Shown: in pieces, positions 43,610 to 51,971 of the stretch
Layout: each line of letters opens with the position of its first letter
Numbering within the stretch: position 1 is the first letter of the stretch
NCBI RefSeq assembly: GCF_003856975.1
Contig: NZ_CP033107.1
Location: forward strand, 3,534,001-3,598,000
Length of the DNA stretch: 64,000 nucleotides
Source of the DNA: Plantibacter sp. PA-3-X8
Lineage (GTDB): Bacteria > Actinomycetota > Actinomycetes > Actinomycetales > Microbacteriaceae
Direction: 5' to 3'
Position numbers and translations under genes: made by a program
Notes under the pieces: generated by a model
What the model saw: only the letters and a program-made list of their open reading frames with translations
The model's database searches: none
What the model was told of the DNA's origin: nothing

Positions 43610-44530
43610 TTGACTGAAGCCGAGACCGAGCGTTCCTACGTGGAACGACTCGCAGACGCCGAGACCCTCGATGACGTCCCCGGGATCGTCGACCCCAGGG
43701 TCCAGGCACCGTCCAATCCACCGCGGCGTATCCAGCAGAAGTTCGTCGGCGCGAGCTACCTCGACGCCTACCGAGAGGCGGAGCGCTTCATCGGAGCAGC
43801 CTTCGACCGGTGGCCGACAGGCGACCAGGGCGAACACCTCGTCCTCGACTTCGGTTCCGGCTGGGGCCGGATCACCCGCCTCCTGATGAGTCGCCTCCGG
43901 GCGGACCAGATCTGGTCGAGCGACGTCGACACACAGATGACGGCGCTCCTGCACCACACCCTGCCCGGCGTCAACGCGGTCACGAACCGCCCGATGCCGC
44001 CCACCGTCTTCCACAGCGGCAGTTTCGACGCCGTGACGGCGTTCAGCGTGTTCTCCCACCTCTCTGAGGAGGCCCACCGCCGGTGGTCCGCCGAATTCGC
44101 GCGGGTGACCCGGCCGGGGAGCAAGGTCTTCATCACGGTGCTCGAGGAGAACTTCCTCGCCCAGGTCGCCGGTGCACAGGCTGCGGTGGCCGCAGGAGAG
44201 GCCGACACGTTCGCGACGAACCTCGCGGCTGTGGTCCCCGACGCGCAGCTCGCGCTCGAGCAGTTCCGCAACGGCGAATTCATCTTCGGTGGCGGCGGCG
44301 ATGACGGACCGCGCGAACAGTCGTTCTACGGTTGGGCGGCCGCACCCCGGGAGTTCGTCGAGCGCACGTGGGGCGCCAACGGGTTCGTCGTCGAGTCCTG
44401 GATCCCGACCGGAGAGCTGTTCGAACAGGCGATGGTCGTCCTCAGGCGCGAGGAGGCCGGCCCGATCGCGCGGGCCGAGCGTTTCGCCCGCCGCGCCGTG
44501 AACGGGCTGCAGCGCCGCATCGCGCGCTGA
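43610..44530 (+). CDS. SAM-dependent class I methyltransferase
   Basis: A 306-residue protein with a Rossmann methyltransferase core: motif I in LVLDFGSGWGRITRLLMSR, a following acidic strand IWSSDVDTQMTALL, and FDAVTAFSVFSHLSEEAHRR. The C-terminal half is helical with a basic tail. It probably methylates a sugar or small envelope metabolite. The start is the TTG at 43610, because AGGAGG sits 7 bases upstream; the upstream in-frame extension overlaps the divergent gene's promoter and has no family similarity. It leads into the lipoprotein and repeat-protein genes, but a TATACT promoter at 44586 may separate them. Confidence 0.8.
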   Translation: MTEAETERSYVERLADAETLDDVPGIVDPRVQAPSNPPRRIQQKFVGASYLDAYREAERFIGAAFDRWPTGDQGEHLVLDFGSGWGRITRLLMSRLRADQIWSSDVDTQMTALLHHTLPGVNAVTNRPMPPTVFHSGSFDAVTAFSVFSHLSEEAHRRWSAEFARVTRPGSKVFITVLEENFLAQVAGAQAAVAAGEADTFATNLAAVVPDAQLALEQFRNGEFIFGGGGDDGPREQSFYGWAAAPREFVERTWGANGFVVESWIPTGELFEQAMVVLRREEAGPIARAERFARRAVNGLQRRIAR

Positions 44531-44585
44531 GTTGCACGGAACGCAGCGGTTCGGGGCCGTTCTCAGCGACTCTCCAGTCCGGCCG

Positions 44586-44591
44586 TATACT
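44586..44591 (+). promoter_or_regulatory. -10 hexamer for lipoprotein/repeat-protein operon
   Basis: TATACT, five of six matches to consensus, 49 bases before the ATG at 44641. No clear -35 is seen. Confidence 0.45.
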
Positions 44592-44640
44592 GAGCCGAGA
44601 ACCGCCGGTCACCCATCCGGGGGTGGATGAGAGGAAGCCG

Positions 44641-45099
44641 ATGCTGGTCGCACGTCGTGGAGGACTGCTCGCAGTGGTCGGTCTCGTGGCCATGTTCGGG
44701 CTGACCGGCTGCTTCGGCGGTGGCGCGGCTCCCGACTCCAGCCCCTCACCGACCGGCTCGACCAGCGAGGTACCGGGCAAGAGCCCGGAGCCGGCGCCGA
44801 TCGAGCCGGAGGCCGTGATCGTGTTCGCCACCATCGATCCCGACGGTGCGACCATCTCGATCTCCGGCTACGTCGCCGGCGTCATCGAGAACGACGGTTC
44901 GTGCACCTACGTCCTGACGGGGCCCGGCGACGAACAGCGCATCGAGTCCGTCGGGGCGGCTGACGCCGGGCAGACCTCGTGCGGGGTCGTCCAGCTGGAC
45001 ACCGGCGCCCTGCTCACGGGCACCTGGTCCGTCACGCTCGACTACGCTTCAGCGGCGGTCACGACGACCTCCGCCCCGACCACTCTGGAGATCCCGTGA
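44641..45099 (+). CDS. Small secreted lipoprotein
   Basis: A 152-residue protein with a type II signal peptide: LLAVVGLVAMFGLTGC, with the lipobox LTGC placing the lipidated Cys at about residue 24. A Gly/Ser/Pro-rich linker follows (about 25-55), then a beta-rich domain with two cysteines (SCTYVLTGPGDEQRI and QTSCGVVQLDTG) that could form a disulfide. No known family. GAGGAAG lies 5 bases before the ATG. The stop overlaps the GTG start of the repeat protein by 4 bases, so the two products are made together and may interact at the cell surface. Confidence 0.82.
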   Translation: MLVARRGGLLAVVGLVAMFGLTGCFGGGAAPDSSPSPTGSTSEVPGKSPEPAPIEPEAVIVFATIDPDGATISISGYVAGVIENDGSCTYVLTGPGDEQRIESVGAADAGQTSCGVVQLDTGALLTGTWSVTLDYASAAVTTTSAPTTLEIP

Positions 45100-47459
45100 A
45101 ACATCGTTTGGCGGCATTCTTCGCCATCTTCTCGCTCCTCGTGGCCGGCCTCGTCGTCGGTTCGACGCCGGAGACGTCCGAAGCCGCCGAGGCACGGAAC
45201 TTCGACCCCGGCAACATCATCAGCGACCAGCTCTTCTACAACGACATCTCCATGTCGGCGGCAGCGGTGCAGTCGGTGCTGAACTCTCGGGTGTCCGCCT
45301 GTCGGTCCGGCTACACCTGCCTCAAGGACTTCCGCGAGAACACCCCGAACCGCGCGGCGGTCTCCGGCAGATGTGCGGCGTACTCGGGAGGCAATCAGAG
45401 CGCGGCGGAGATCATCACCCGCGTCGGCGTCGCCTGCGGCATCAGCCAGAAGGTCCTGATCGTCATGCTCGAGAAGGAGCAGAGCCTCATCACGGACGAT
45501 TGGCCCTCCGCGCGGCAGTACCGGAGCGCCATGGGCTACGGCTGCCCGGACACGGCCGACTGCGACACCAACTACTACGGCTTCTTCAACCAGGTGTACG
45601 CAGCCGCCCTGCAGTTCAAGAACTACCAGGCGAACCCGACCCGCTGGAACCACGTCCCCGGTCGCAACAACGCCGTACGGTTCAACCCGAACGCCGCCTG
45701 CGGCTCGAGCACCGTCTACATCCAGAACGCTGCGACGGCCGGACTCTACAACTACACGCCGTATCAGCCGAACGCTTCCGCGCTCGCCAACCTCTACGGC
45801 ACCGGCGACGGCTGCGGTGCCTACGGCAACCGGAACTTCTGGCGGATCTACACGGACTGGTTCGGTCCGACGACGGGCTCCTCGTACGGCTCGTACGACG
45901 GCGTGTCCGGTGGATACCAGGGCATCTCCGTGTCCGGCTGGGCGATGAACCCGAACAGCACGGCGCCCGCATACGTGTGGGTCAACGTGAACGGCCAGGG
46001 AGGACCGTTCCTGGCGAACACGTCCCGTGCGTGGTTCAACTCCCTCTACCCGGGCTACGGCCCGAATCACGGCTTCGACGGGACCATCGCGAAGCCGCCG
46101 GGGACGTACGAGGTGTGCGTCTACAACTCGACCATGAACACGCTCCTCGGCTGCAAGCAGGTCACCGTCCCGAAGGGTGCCGGATCGTTCGACACCGCGA
46201 CGCAGGTCCCGGGCGGCATGATCCTCAGCGGTTGGGCAGTCGACTACACGACGAAGAACCCGACCAACGTGACCGTCTCCGTGAACGGCAAGGCTGAACC
46301 GGCGGTCGCCGCCAACGTCTCCCTGCCCTGGATCAACGGGTACTTCCCCGGCATCGGTGCCAATCACGGGTATTCCATCAAGCTCGACAGACCACTCGGG
46401 ACGTACAACGTGTGCGTCGACGCGATCTCGGGTCGGTTGGGTTGCAAGACCGTGACGCTGAAGTCCGAGGAGGTGGGGTCGTTCGACACCGCGACGGCCT
46501 CGGCGAATCAGCTCCGGCTCACCGGTTGGGCGTTCGACCGGAGTACCACGGCTTCGACGTTCGTCTGGGTCGACGTCAACGGCAAGGGTTCCGCCTACCG
46601 CGCGAACACCGCACTGAGCTGGTTCGAGGGCATGTTCCCGGGGGCGGGGAAGAACCACGGGTTCGACCTCACGATCCCGACGACGGCGGGCAACAATCGT
46701 GTGTGCGTCTATGGTTCGGCGACCTCGAAGTTGCTCGGCTGCAAGACCGTCAACGTCCCCGCTCCGGCAGAATACGGTTCCTTCGACACCGCGACCGCCG
46801 TCGACGGCGGCATCAAGCTGACCGGCTGGGCCTACAACTCCGCGACGAAGGACCCGTCCTACGTCTGGTTCGACATCAACGGCGTTGGAACCGCGGTCAA
46901 GGCGAACACGAGCCTCAGTTGGTTCGAGGGATTGTTCCCCGGAGCCAGCAAGAACCACGGGTTCGACGTCACCCTGCCGAAGGGGCCGGGGACCTACCGG
47001 ATCTGTGCCTACGGATCCGCGACCTCGGTGCTGTTCAGCTGCAAGACGGTGACCGTCGGCGCCGGGAAGGCTCCGGCACCCGCGCCGACGCCGACCCCGA
47101 CGCCCACCCCCACGCCGACGCCGACGCCGGTCGCACCGACGCCGACCCCGACCACCGCGACCGGATCGTTCGACACGATCACCCCCGCGGCGGGCGCGGT
47201 CCGGGTGACCGGTTGGGCGTACCAGCCCGGCGTGGACCCGGCGACGACGGCGTCATTCGTCTGGGTGGACATCGACGGGGTCGGTGCCGCCTACCGCGCC
47301 AACAGCACCCTGTCCTGGTTCGACGGCCTCTACCCGGGTGCCGGCACCGACCATGGGTTCGACCTGACGGTTCCGGCGGCGTCCGGGGCGCGGAACGTGT
47401 GCATCTACGAAGCATCGACCAGCGTGAAGTTGGGGTGCAAGGCGACCACGGTTCCCTGA
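45096..47459 (+). CDS. Secreted multi-repeat surface protein (hemagglutinin-like) with lysozyme-like N-terminal domain
   Basis: A 787-residue exported protein. The signal peptide covers residues 1 to about 31 (cleavage near EAAEA). An N-terminal domain (about 35-262) carries eight cysteines (69, 75, 93, 114, 150, 156, 202, 240), with QKVLIVMLEKEQSLITDDW recalling the catalytic-Glu helix of lysozyme-like or glucosaminidase folds. Five repeats of about 95 residues follow (265-358, 363-456, 461-555, 561-655, 690-787), each with GSFDTAT, GWA, NG, a W-F/I...PG...NHGFD segment and a C-V-Y...LGCK ending. A Pro-Thr linker (656-689) precedes the last repeat. GTG start, with GGAG 5 bases upstream, coupled to the lipoprotein gene. 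A strong hairpin terminates the operon. Wall hydrolase, adhesin or structural roles are all open. Confidence 0.8.
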   Translation: MKHRLAAFFAIFSLLVAGLVVGSTPETSEAAEARNFDPGNIISDQLFYNDISMSAAAVQSVLNSRVSACRSGYTCLKDFRENTPNRAAVSGRCAAYSGGNQSAAEIITRVGVACGISQKVLIVMLEKEQSLITDDWPSARQYRSAMGYGCPDTADCDTNYYGFFNQVYAAALQFKNYQANPTRWNHVPGRNNAVRFNPNAACGSSTVYIQNAATAGLYNYTPYQPNASALANLYGTGDGCGAYGNRNFWRIYTDWFGPTTGSSYGSYDGVSGGYQGISVSGWAMNPNSTAPAYVWVNVNGQGGPFLANTSRAWFNSLYPGYGPNHGFDGTIAKPPGTYEVCVYNSTMNTLLGCKQVTVPKGAGSFDTATQVPGGMILSGWAVDYTTKNPTNVTVSVNGKAEPAVAANVSLPWINGYFPGIGANHGYSIKLDRPLGTYNVCVDAISGRLGCKTVTLKSEEVGSFDTATASANQLRLTGWAFDRSTTASTFVWVDVNGKGSAYRANTALSWFEGMFPGAGKNHGFDLTIPTTAGNNRVCVYGSATSKLLGCKTVNVPAPAEYGSFDTATAVDGGIKLTGWAYNSATKDPSYVWFDINGVGTAVKANTSLSWFEGLFPGASKNHGFDVTLPKGPGTYRICAYGSATSVLFSCKTVTVGAGKAPAPAPTPTPTPTPTPTPTPVAPTPTPTTATGSFDTITPAAGAVRVTGWAYQPGVDPATTASFVWVDIDGVGAAYRANSTLSWFDGLYPGAGTDHGFDLTVPAASGARNVCIYEASTSVKLGCKATTVP
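45888..47456 (+). repeat. Five in-frame ~285-bp repeats coding for surface-domain modules
   Basis: The repeat units are 45888-46169, 46182-46463, 46476-46760, 46776-47060 and 47163-47456, each coding about 95 residues with a conserved GSFD...GWA...NHGFD...LGCK frame. Units 3 and 4 are the most alike. Between units 4 and 5 a Pro-Thr-coding stretch (47061-47162) with short CCGACG-type repeats forms a flexible linker. The DNA could vary in copy number by recombination. Confidence 0.8.
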
Positions 47460-47469
47460 CCGGAGCCAT

Positions 47470-47515
47470 GAACGTCGAAGGGGCTGCACCGTTCGGTGCA
47501 GCCCCTTCGACGTTC
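47470..47515. terminator. Perfect 22-bp hairpin between convergent genes
   Basis: The arms 47470-47491 and 47494-47515 are exact reverse complements around a 2-base TT centre. It starts 11 bases after the repeat-protein stop and ends 14 bases before the RgpF-WbsX stop, so it can terminate both. There is no U-tract. Confidence 0.85.
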
Positions 47516-47528
47516 GCGCGAATCGCGC

Positions 47529-49589
47529 TCAGCGGTACAGAACGTCGCGGATCGCCATCAGGTAGGACTTGCCGAAGCGGAGCGTCGGTTCGAGGACGGC
47601 GCTCTCCGCCCATTCGTTCCAGGCGTTGACGAAGACCAGACGGTGCTCGTGGTCGCGGTCCGCGACGGCCGACACGGCCGCATCGAACCAGCGTCGGAAC
47701 GTGTACGGGTTCGAGCCCCACCAGAGATCCGGCTGCCACTGGCGTCGGGCCGTGTTGTCGTAGTTGACCATCACGCCCGGGTAGCGGTCATCGGACACAC
47801 CCTCCAACAAGGTGAGCTCGGCGTTCTCCACCATGGCGTCGTAGCGGAACGTGTTCCCCTGGAACCGGTCGTCGAACTCCGTGTCCGCGCGGTCCCATGG
47901 GCTCCACAGTTTGTTGTGGGGAGCGAACTCCATGTACGCGTCCATGCCGTGCTCGGAGAGGTCGCCTTCGACCCCGTCGAACGCGCCGCTCACGTCCACG
48001 CTGAGGAGCAGGAGGTCATCCAACCCTGCCTCACGAGCGACCTGACGCCAGTAGGCGACGACCGAACGGTACTCGGGGATCTGGGTGATCCGGTAGACAC
48101 CGAGCACCGGGCGACCGTCGACTCGGATGTAGCGGTCGTCGGTGAGCAGGTCGATGACGTCGTGGATGAACTGCGTCGCGGGGACCCGCTCGTAGTCCTG
48201 ACCGATCAGGACGTTCGTCGAACGTCCGTCCCATCGCCGCGTGAAGTTCTCGTTCGCCCACATGATGCAGAACGGTTCGTCATCGGAGTCCGCGACCAGC
48301 TGTTCCACCGGCAGGTTCATGAGCTTCTTGCCCGCGAACCAGTAGTAGTAGTACATGAAGCCCTCGATCCCCATGGACTGGGCGAGGTCGTACTGCTTCC
48401 GCCGGGTACCGGGCGCCCGGAGGTCGTAGAAGCCGAAGTCGCTGGGGAGCAGCGGTTGGTTCTGCCCCTCGTAGATGGCCTGTGCTCCGGCGACGTTCGA
48501 CCATTCGGTGAAGCCGGTGCCCCACCACTGGTCGTTCTCGGGGAAGGCGTGGAACTGCGGGAGGTAGAAGGGGACCGCCCTGGCCCGCGGTGCCACTTCG
48601 GCATCCCGTCGGAACCGCTTCCAACCGTCGGACTCGACATCGCTCGAGGAGGCGGTGAGCGAACCGACCTCGCGCAGGTCGTATCCGGCCTCCTCCGTGA
48701 CGATGCCGATGAGGCGCTCGACGCCGTGCGCCGTGGTCGCGTCGACCTGCCCGGCCTCCGCCTCGAAGTCCCACTCGCTCAACTGCAGCGCGCGGAGACC
48801 CTGCAGGATGAAGCCGCGGACCCAGTAGACCGAACCGGACGCGAAGTGGAGGGTCTCCGGTTCGAGTTCGAGCTGGAGACGCTTGAGCAGCGCCTCGACG
48901 ATCTGCTGGTCGCCGCCCCAGAACTCGGGACCGACGAGGTTGCCGTCGGCGGTCAGGAGACCGAGGGCCGGGTCCCCGGCGAATGCCGAAAGGATGGACT
49001 CGACGTGCTCCGGCGAGCCGAGCAGGCCGGCGTACAACGAACGGCGCCACTCATCGCCCGTGCCGCTGAGCTCCGTGTGCTCGGCACGCCAGGCACTGCG
49101 CTTCGTGTGGATCTTGAGGACCAGCTCGTACGGCTCCAGGATGTCGGCGTTGACCAGCGACACGAGCGGCAGGATGTCGCGTCCCTGGTTGTTCACCTCG
49201 TACACCTCGACCCGCCCGACGCGGTCGAGGGACGAGGTGTCGAGGTCGAGCGGGACGCCGGTGGCGTTGGTGACGATGAGGTCGAACTCGACGGGCAGGT
49301 GCTGCAGCTCGTGGAGGATCTCCGGCACGAGCTCGGCGTAGAAGACGTGCACGACCACAGCGACGCGCGCGGCGGGCACTGTCGACGCCTCGCGCATGCG
49401 CCACTCGCTCGGGAAGAGCGAGGTCAGGCGGTCGTTGCGTCGTCGCAGCCAGTTCTCGAACCCGGCCGGATAGGCCGTCGGCACGTGGTGCTGGACGATG
49501 GCCGGGTCGAGCTCGGCGAGTTTGACGCCCGCGGAGATCATCTTGCGGCCGGCGAACCGCTTCGCGCCGCCGGGGGTGATTCTTCTCAT
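47529..49589 (-). CDS. RgpF - WbsX fusion protein (rhamnan synthesis / glycan-processing)
   Basis: A 686-residue two-domain protein. Residues ~70-320 resemble the rhamnan synthesis F family (VAVVVHVFYAELVPEILHEL; EVYEVNNQGRDILPLVSL; YELVLKIHTKRS; GTGDEWRRSLYAGLLG). Residues ~335-686 match the WbsX/GH99-like family (PFYLPQFHAFPENDQWWGTG; FTEWSNVAGAQAIYEGQNQP; GFYDLRAPGTRRKQYDLAQS; GIEGFMYYYYWFAGKKLM; WANENFTRRWDG; FVNAWNEWAE). RgpF proteins are needed for rhamnose-rich polymers. WbsX proteins are cytoplasmic partners in O-antigen loci of unsettled activity. ATG at 49589 with GAGG upstream. It lies 3 bases after the RgpF gene and belongs to the ABC-exporter operon. Confidence 0.85.
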   Translation of the reverse strand: MRRITPGGAKRFAGRKMISAGVKLAELDPAIVQHHVPTAYPAGFENWLRRRNDRLTSLFPSEWRMREASTVPAARVAVVVHVFYAELVPEILHELQHLPVEFDLIVTNATGVPLDLDTSSLDRVGRVEVYEVNNQGRDILPLVSLVNADILEPYELVLKIHTKRSAWRAEHTELSGTGDEWRRSLYAGLLGSPEHVESILSAFAGDPALGLLTADGNLVGPEFWGGDQQIVEALLKRLQLELEPETLHFASGSVYWVRGFILQGLRALQLSEWDFEAEAGQVDATTAHGVERLIGIVTEEAGYDLREVGSLTASSSDVESDGWKRFRRDAEVAPRARAVPFYLPQFHAFPENDQWWGTGFTEWSNVAGAQAIYEGQNQPLLPSDFGFYDLRAPGTRRKQYDLAQSMGIEGFMYYYYWFAGKKLMNLPVEQLVADSDDEPFCIMWANENFTRRWDGRSTNVLIGQDYERVPATQFIHDVIDLLTDDRYIRVDGRPVLGVYRITQIPEYRSVVAYWRQVAREAGLDDLLLLSVDVSGAFDGVEGDLSEHGMDAYMEFAPHNKLWSPWDRADTEFDDRFQGNTFRYDAMVENAELTLLEGVSDDRYPGVMVNYDNTARRQWQPDLWWGSNPYTFRRWFDAAVSAVADRDHEHRLVFVNAWNEWAESAVLEPTLRFGKSYLMAIRDVLYR

Positions 49590-49592
49590 GTG

Positions 49593-50423
49593 TTACCTCG
49601 GCTTCGTGTCCGGTGTGGTCGGCAACCAGTCCATCGGGTCTTCCCCGAAGGCGGCTCGTACGGTCTCGCGAGCGCGGACGCCGTCGGCGACCACGCTCGG
49701 GTTGGTGATGATCTCCCGCTTCACGAACGGGAACCCGAGCTGGACGAGTCGGCGCCAGCCACGGATGACCGGGTTCTCCCCCGGTTCGACGACCTGGGCG
49801 TGATCGATCCAGGCGCTCGTGACGTAGGCCTCGACGTGGAGCAGCTCGCTCAGCCCGATCTCGTACTGGTCGATGATCTGCTGCTTGTCGTCGTGGTCGA
49901 CGAGCGTGCGCCAGAAGGTGCGGACCGGGCGGTCCCGGAGCATCCCGTTCCGGAAGCCCAGGAGGTAGCTCTGGAGATGCGGCGAGAACTGGAGCGTGTT
50001 CGTCGCGCCCCAGACGTCCGTGTCGCGAGTCTCGAAGTCCTCGAGCATCGGCTGCAGCGACCCGAACGGGCCGACGAGTGAATCGTTCGCAAGCAGCACG
50101 AACGGGGCCCGGAGCAGCTGCGGGTACAACGCCATCCCGGTCGCCCATGAACCGAAGTCGTACCCGATGTTGGGCTTGCGCACCACCAGCGCCTCGGGAG
50201 GCGTCGGCCAGACCAGTGGTTCGACCGAGTCCGACGCACGGACGACGACGACGAAGTAGCCGCAACGGGCGAGTTCCGAGACGAGAGTGGAGAGCGACCG
50301 TGAGACGTGCGGATCCGCGCCCCAACTGGCGACGAACGCCACCCGCTCAGGGTGCGTCGGGAGCGCTCGAGGGCGCTCGACCACTACCCGAGGGAGGACC
50401 TCACGCAGAACGGTACCGCCCAC
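49593..50423 (-). CDS. rgpF: Rhamnan synthesis F family protein
   Basis: A 276-residue protein with the RgpF core: VAFVASWGADPHVSRSLSTL, VRKPNIGYDFGSWATGMALY (the N-x-G-Y-D-F-G-S-W block is diagnostic), FVLLANDSLVGPFGSLQPML, DVWGATNTLQFSPHLQSYLL and FWRTLVDHDDKQQIID. In streptococci RgpF takes part in side-chain addition to the rhamnose polymer. The GTG start follows the coiled-coil gene's stop by one base, and the next gene begins 3 bases after its end, so the module is tightly co-translated. Acts in the cytoplasm; the sugar specificity is unknown. Confidence 0.88.
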   Translation of the reverse strand: MGGTVLREVLPRVVVERPRALPTHPERVAFVASWGADPHVSRSLSTLVSELARCGYFVVVVRASDSVEPLVWPTPPEALVVRKPNIGYDFGSWATGMALYPQLLRAPFVLLANDSLVGPFGSLQPMLEDFETRDTDVWGATNTLQFSPHLQSYLLGFRNGMLRDRPVRTFWRTLVDHDDKQQIIDQYEIGLSELLHVEAYVTSAWIDHAQVVEPGENPVIRGWRRLVQLGFPFVKREIITNPSVVADGVRARETVRAAFGEDPMDWLPTTPDTKPR

Positions 50424-50424
50424 C

Positions 50425-50670
50425 TCAGCGGCCCCTGCGGAGCGACGCCACGCGCCGCTTCACGGCTCGCACTGGCTTCGTCAGGCGCCAGGAGGAGGAT
50501 CGGCGCAGTTCGCGCACCTGCTCCGCGTACTTCGCAGACTTCGCACGCTCAGCCCGGAGCAGCCGCTTTGCGTCGTCGGCTTGACGTGCCAGGCGGGCCG
50601 CTTCCGCTCGCAGGCGGGCGATCTCGAGCCTCGCCTGTCGGAGCTCTCCGGTTCCGGCCTCTTCAGTCAC
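50425..50670 (-). CDS. Short coiled-coil protein of the polysaccharide operon
   Basis: An 81-residue protein that is almost entirely one charged coiled coil (LRQARLEIARLRAEAARLAR; KRLLRAERAKSAKYAEQVRE), ending with SSSWRLTKPVRAVKRRVASL. That C-terminal S-W-R-L-T-x-P motif is the usual tail of many rhamnan-type glycosyltransferases, so this looks like a detached tail domain that could tether partners. The GTG at 50670 is favoured because AAGGTGGG stands upstream; a GTG at 50697 is the alternative. A TAGGAT hexamer at 50711-50716 (minus strand) could drive it separately from the ABC genes. Confidence 0.6.
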   Translation of the reverse strand: MTEEAGTGELRQARLEIARLRAEAARLARQADDAKRLLRAERAKSAKYAEQVRELRRSSSWRLTKPVRAVKRRVASLRRGR

Positions 50671-50769
50671 GTCGTCCCACCTTCGTCCGTTCCCCACGAG
50701 TCAACGCTCCATCCTACCGAGGCGCCGACTTGGAGTTCGCTGGGCTTGCGTGTAGGCGAGACCCGGAGG

Positions 50770-51969
50770 TCACGCGACGGAATCCACCACGCTGGCGGTC
50801 GGCACGGCGTGCACGGTCCCGACGGCAAGCTGGAAGTGCGGGGCATCGAACGACGCGATCTGGGGCCGGTCTGCGAGGTGGACCCCGTCGTGGGTCATCA
50901 GCGACACGTTGACGAAGTACTTGCCTTCGCCGAAGGTCACCTTCTCGAGCACGAAGTCGACCGTGCAGGAGCTCCGGAGCCGCGGGAGCGACAGTCCGAT
51001 GCGCTTGCTCGTGGTGCCGTAGACGACCTGGCCGAGCGCACTGTCGATCTGCACCGCGGCGATCCAGTCGTCGAGCCCTTCACTGTGGGAGAAGGTCGCG
51101 GACACGATGAGGTCGTCTCCGGGCGCGACGGGCTCACCGACCGCCTTGCCGACGGCGTGGGCGTTCACCGAGATGATGCGTCCGGCGCCCTCCTGCTCAT
51201 CGGGGTGCTCGGCGATCTCCTCCTGACGTCGCTCCTCGAGCACGTCACGGAACTCCGTCGTCGCGACGTGCGGTTCGCCGTCGAACAGCACCTCGCCGCG
51301 GTTCAGCAGTACGGCGCGATCGCACAGTTCGGTGACCTGGCCCAGGGAGTGGGTGACGATGACGATCGTGCGGCCCTCGGCCTGGAAGGACCGGATCTTG
51401 TCGAGGCACTTCCGCTGGAACGCCTCGTCTCCGACGGCGAGCACTTCGTCGACGAGGAGCAGGTCGGGGTCGACGTGGATCGCCACGGCGAAGGCGAGCC
51501 GCATGTACATGCCGCTCGAGTAGAACTTCACCTGCGTGTCGATGAAGTCACGGATCCCCGAGAACTCGACGATGTCCTCGAAGTAGTAGTCGGTCTGTTT
51601 GCGGGACAGCCCGAGGATCGAGGCGTTGAGGTACACGTTCTCGCGACCGGTGAGGTCCTGGTGGAACCCGGCGCCGAGCTCGAGGAGCGCGGCGAGCCGA
51701 CCGCGACGCTTCACCGAACCGCTGGTCGGCTCGATGATGCCGCCGATCGCCTTGAGCAGAGTGCTCTTGCCGGAGCCGTTCGGCCCGATGAGCCCGATGG
51801 TCGAGCCTGAGTCGACCTCCAGCGAGATGTTCCGGAGAGCCCAGAAGTCCTCTTTGTGCTTCGCCGACCGGCCGGCGTTGACCAGCCGCTCCTTGAGACT
51901 CTTCTCCTTGCGGATGACGAACCGCTTCGAGACGTCGTCGAGACGGACGATGGGGACTGAGGTGCTCAT
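50770..51969 (-). CDS. wzt: Polysaccharide ABC exporter, ATP-binding protein with C-terminal substrate domain
   Basis: A 399-residue protein. The ATPase domain (1 to ~240) has Walker A GPNGSGKST (62-70), the YSSGMYMRLAFAVAI signature (a degenerate form typical of Wzt/TagH) and Walker B LLLVDEVLAVGDEAF. Residues ~250-399 form a beta-sandwich-like domain (DDLIVSATFSHSEGLDDWIA; GEGKYFVNVSLMTHDGVHLA) as in Wzt proteins, where it recognises the finished chain terminus. It drives export of a lipid-linked polysaccharide with the permease two bases upstream. The ATG at 51969 fits the family start. Confidence 0.92.
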   Translation of the reverse strand: MSTSVPIVRLDDVSKRFVIRKEKSLKERLVNAGRSAKHKEDFWALRNISLEVDSGSTIGLIGPNGSGKSTLLKAIGGIIEPTSGSVKRRGRLAALLELGAGFHQDLTGRENVYLNASILGLSRKQTDYYFEDIVEFSGIRDFIDTQVKFYSSGMYMRLAFAVAIHVDPDLLLVDEVLAVGDEAFQRKCLDKIRSFQAEGRTIVIVTHSLGQVTELCDRAVLLNRGEVLFDGEPHVATTEFRDVLEERRQEEIAEHPDEQEGAGRIISVNAHAVGKAVGEPVAPGDDLIVSATFSHSEGLDDWIAAVQIDSALGQVVYGTTSKRIGLSLPRLRSSCTVDFVLEKVTFGEGKYFVNVSLMTHDGVHLADRPQIASFDAPHFQLAVGTVHAVPTASVVDSVA

Positions 51970-51971
51970 GT

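Noticed and set aside
47061-47162. Short CCGACG-type tandem repeats considered as a CRISPR-like or regulatory array
   Set aside because: They are in frame and code a Pro-Thr linker between repeat modules of a secreted protein; unit length and lack of spacers exclude CRISPR.
47470-47515. The long perfect inverted repeat as the end of a mobile element
   Set aside because: It is a single hairpin with a 2-base centre between convergent genes, with no transposase or matching end elsewhere; a terminator explains it.
47496-50081. An 861-codon open frame antisense to the RgpF genes
   Set aside because: Composition is dominated by Val/Arg/Glu/Asp runs typical of the mirror of GC-rich codons; the opposite strand has unmistakable RgpF and WbsX motifs.
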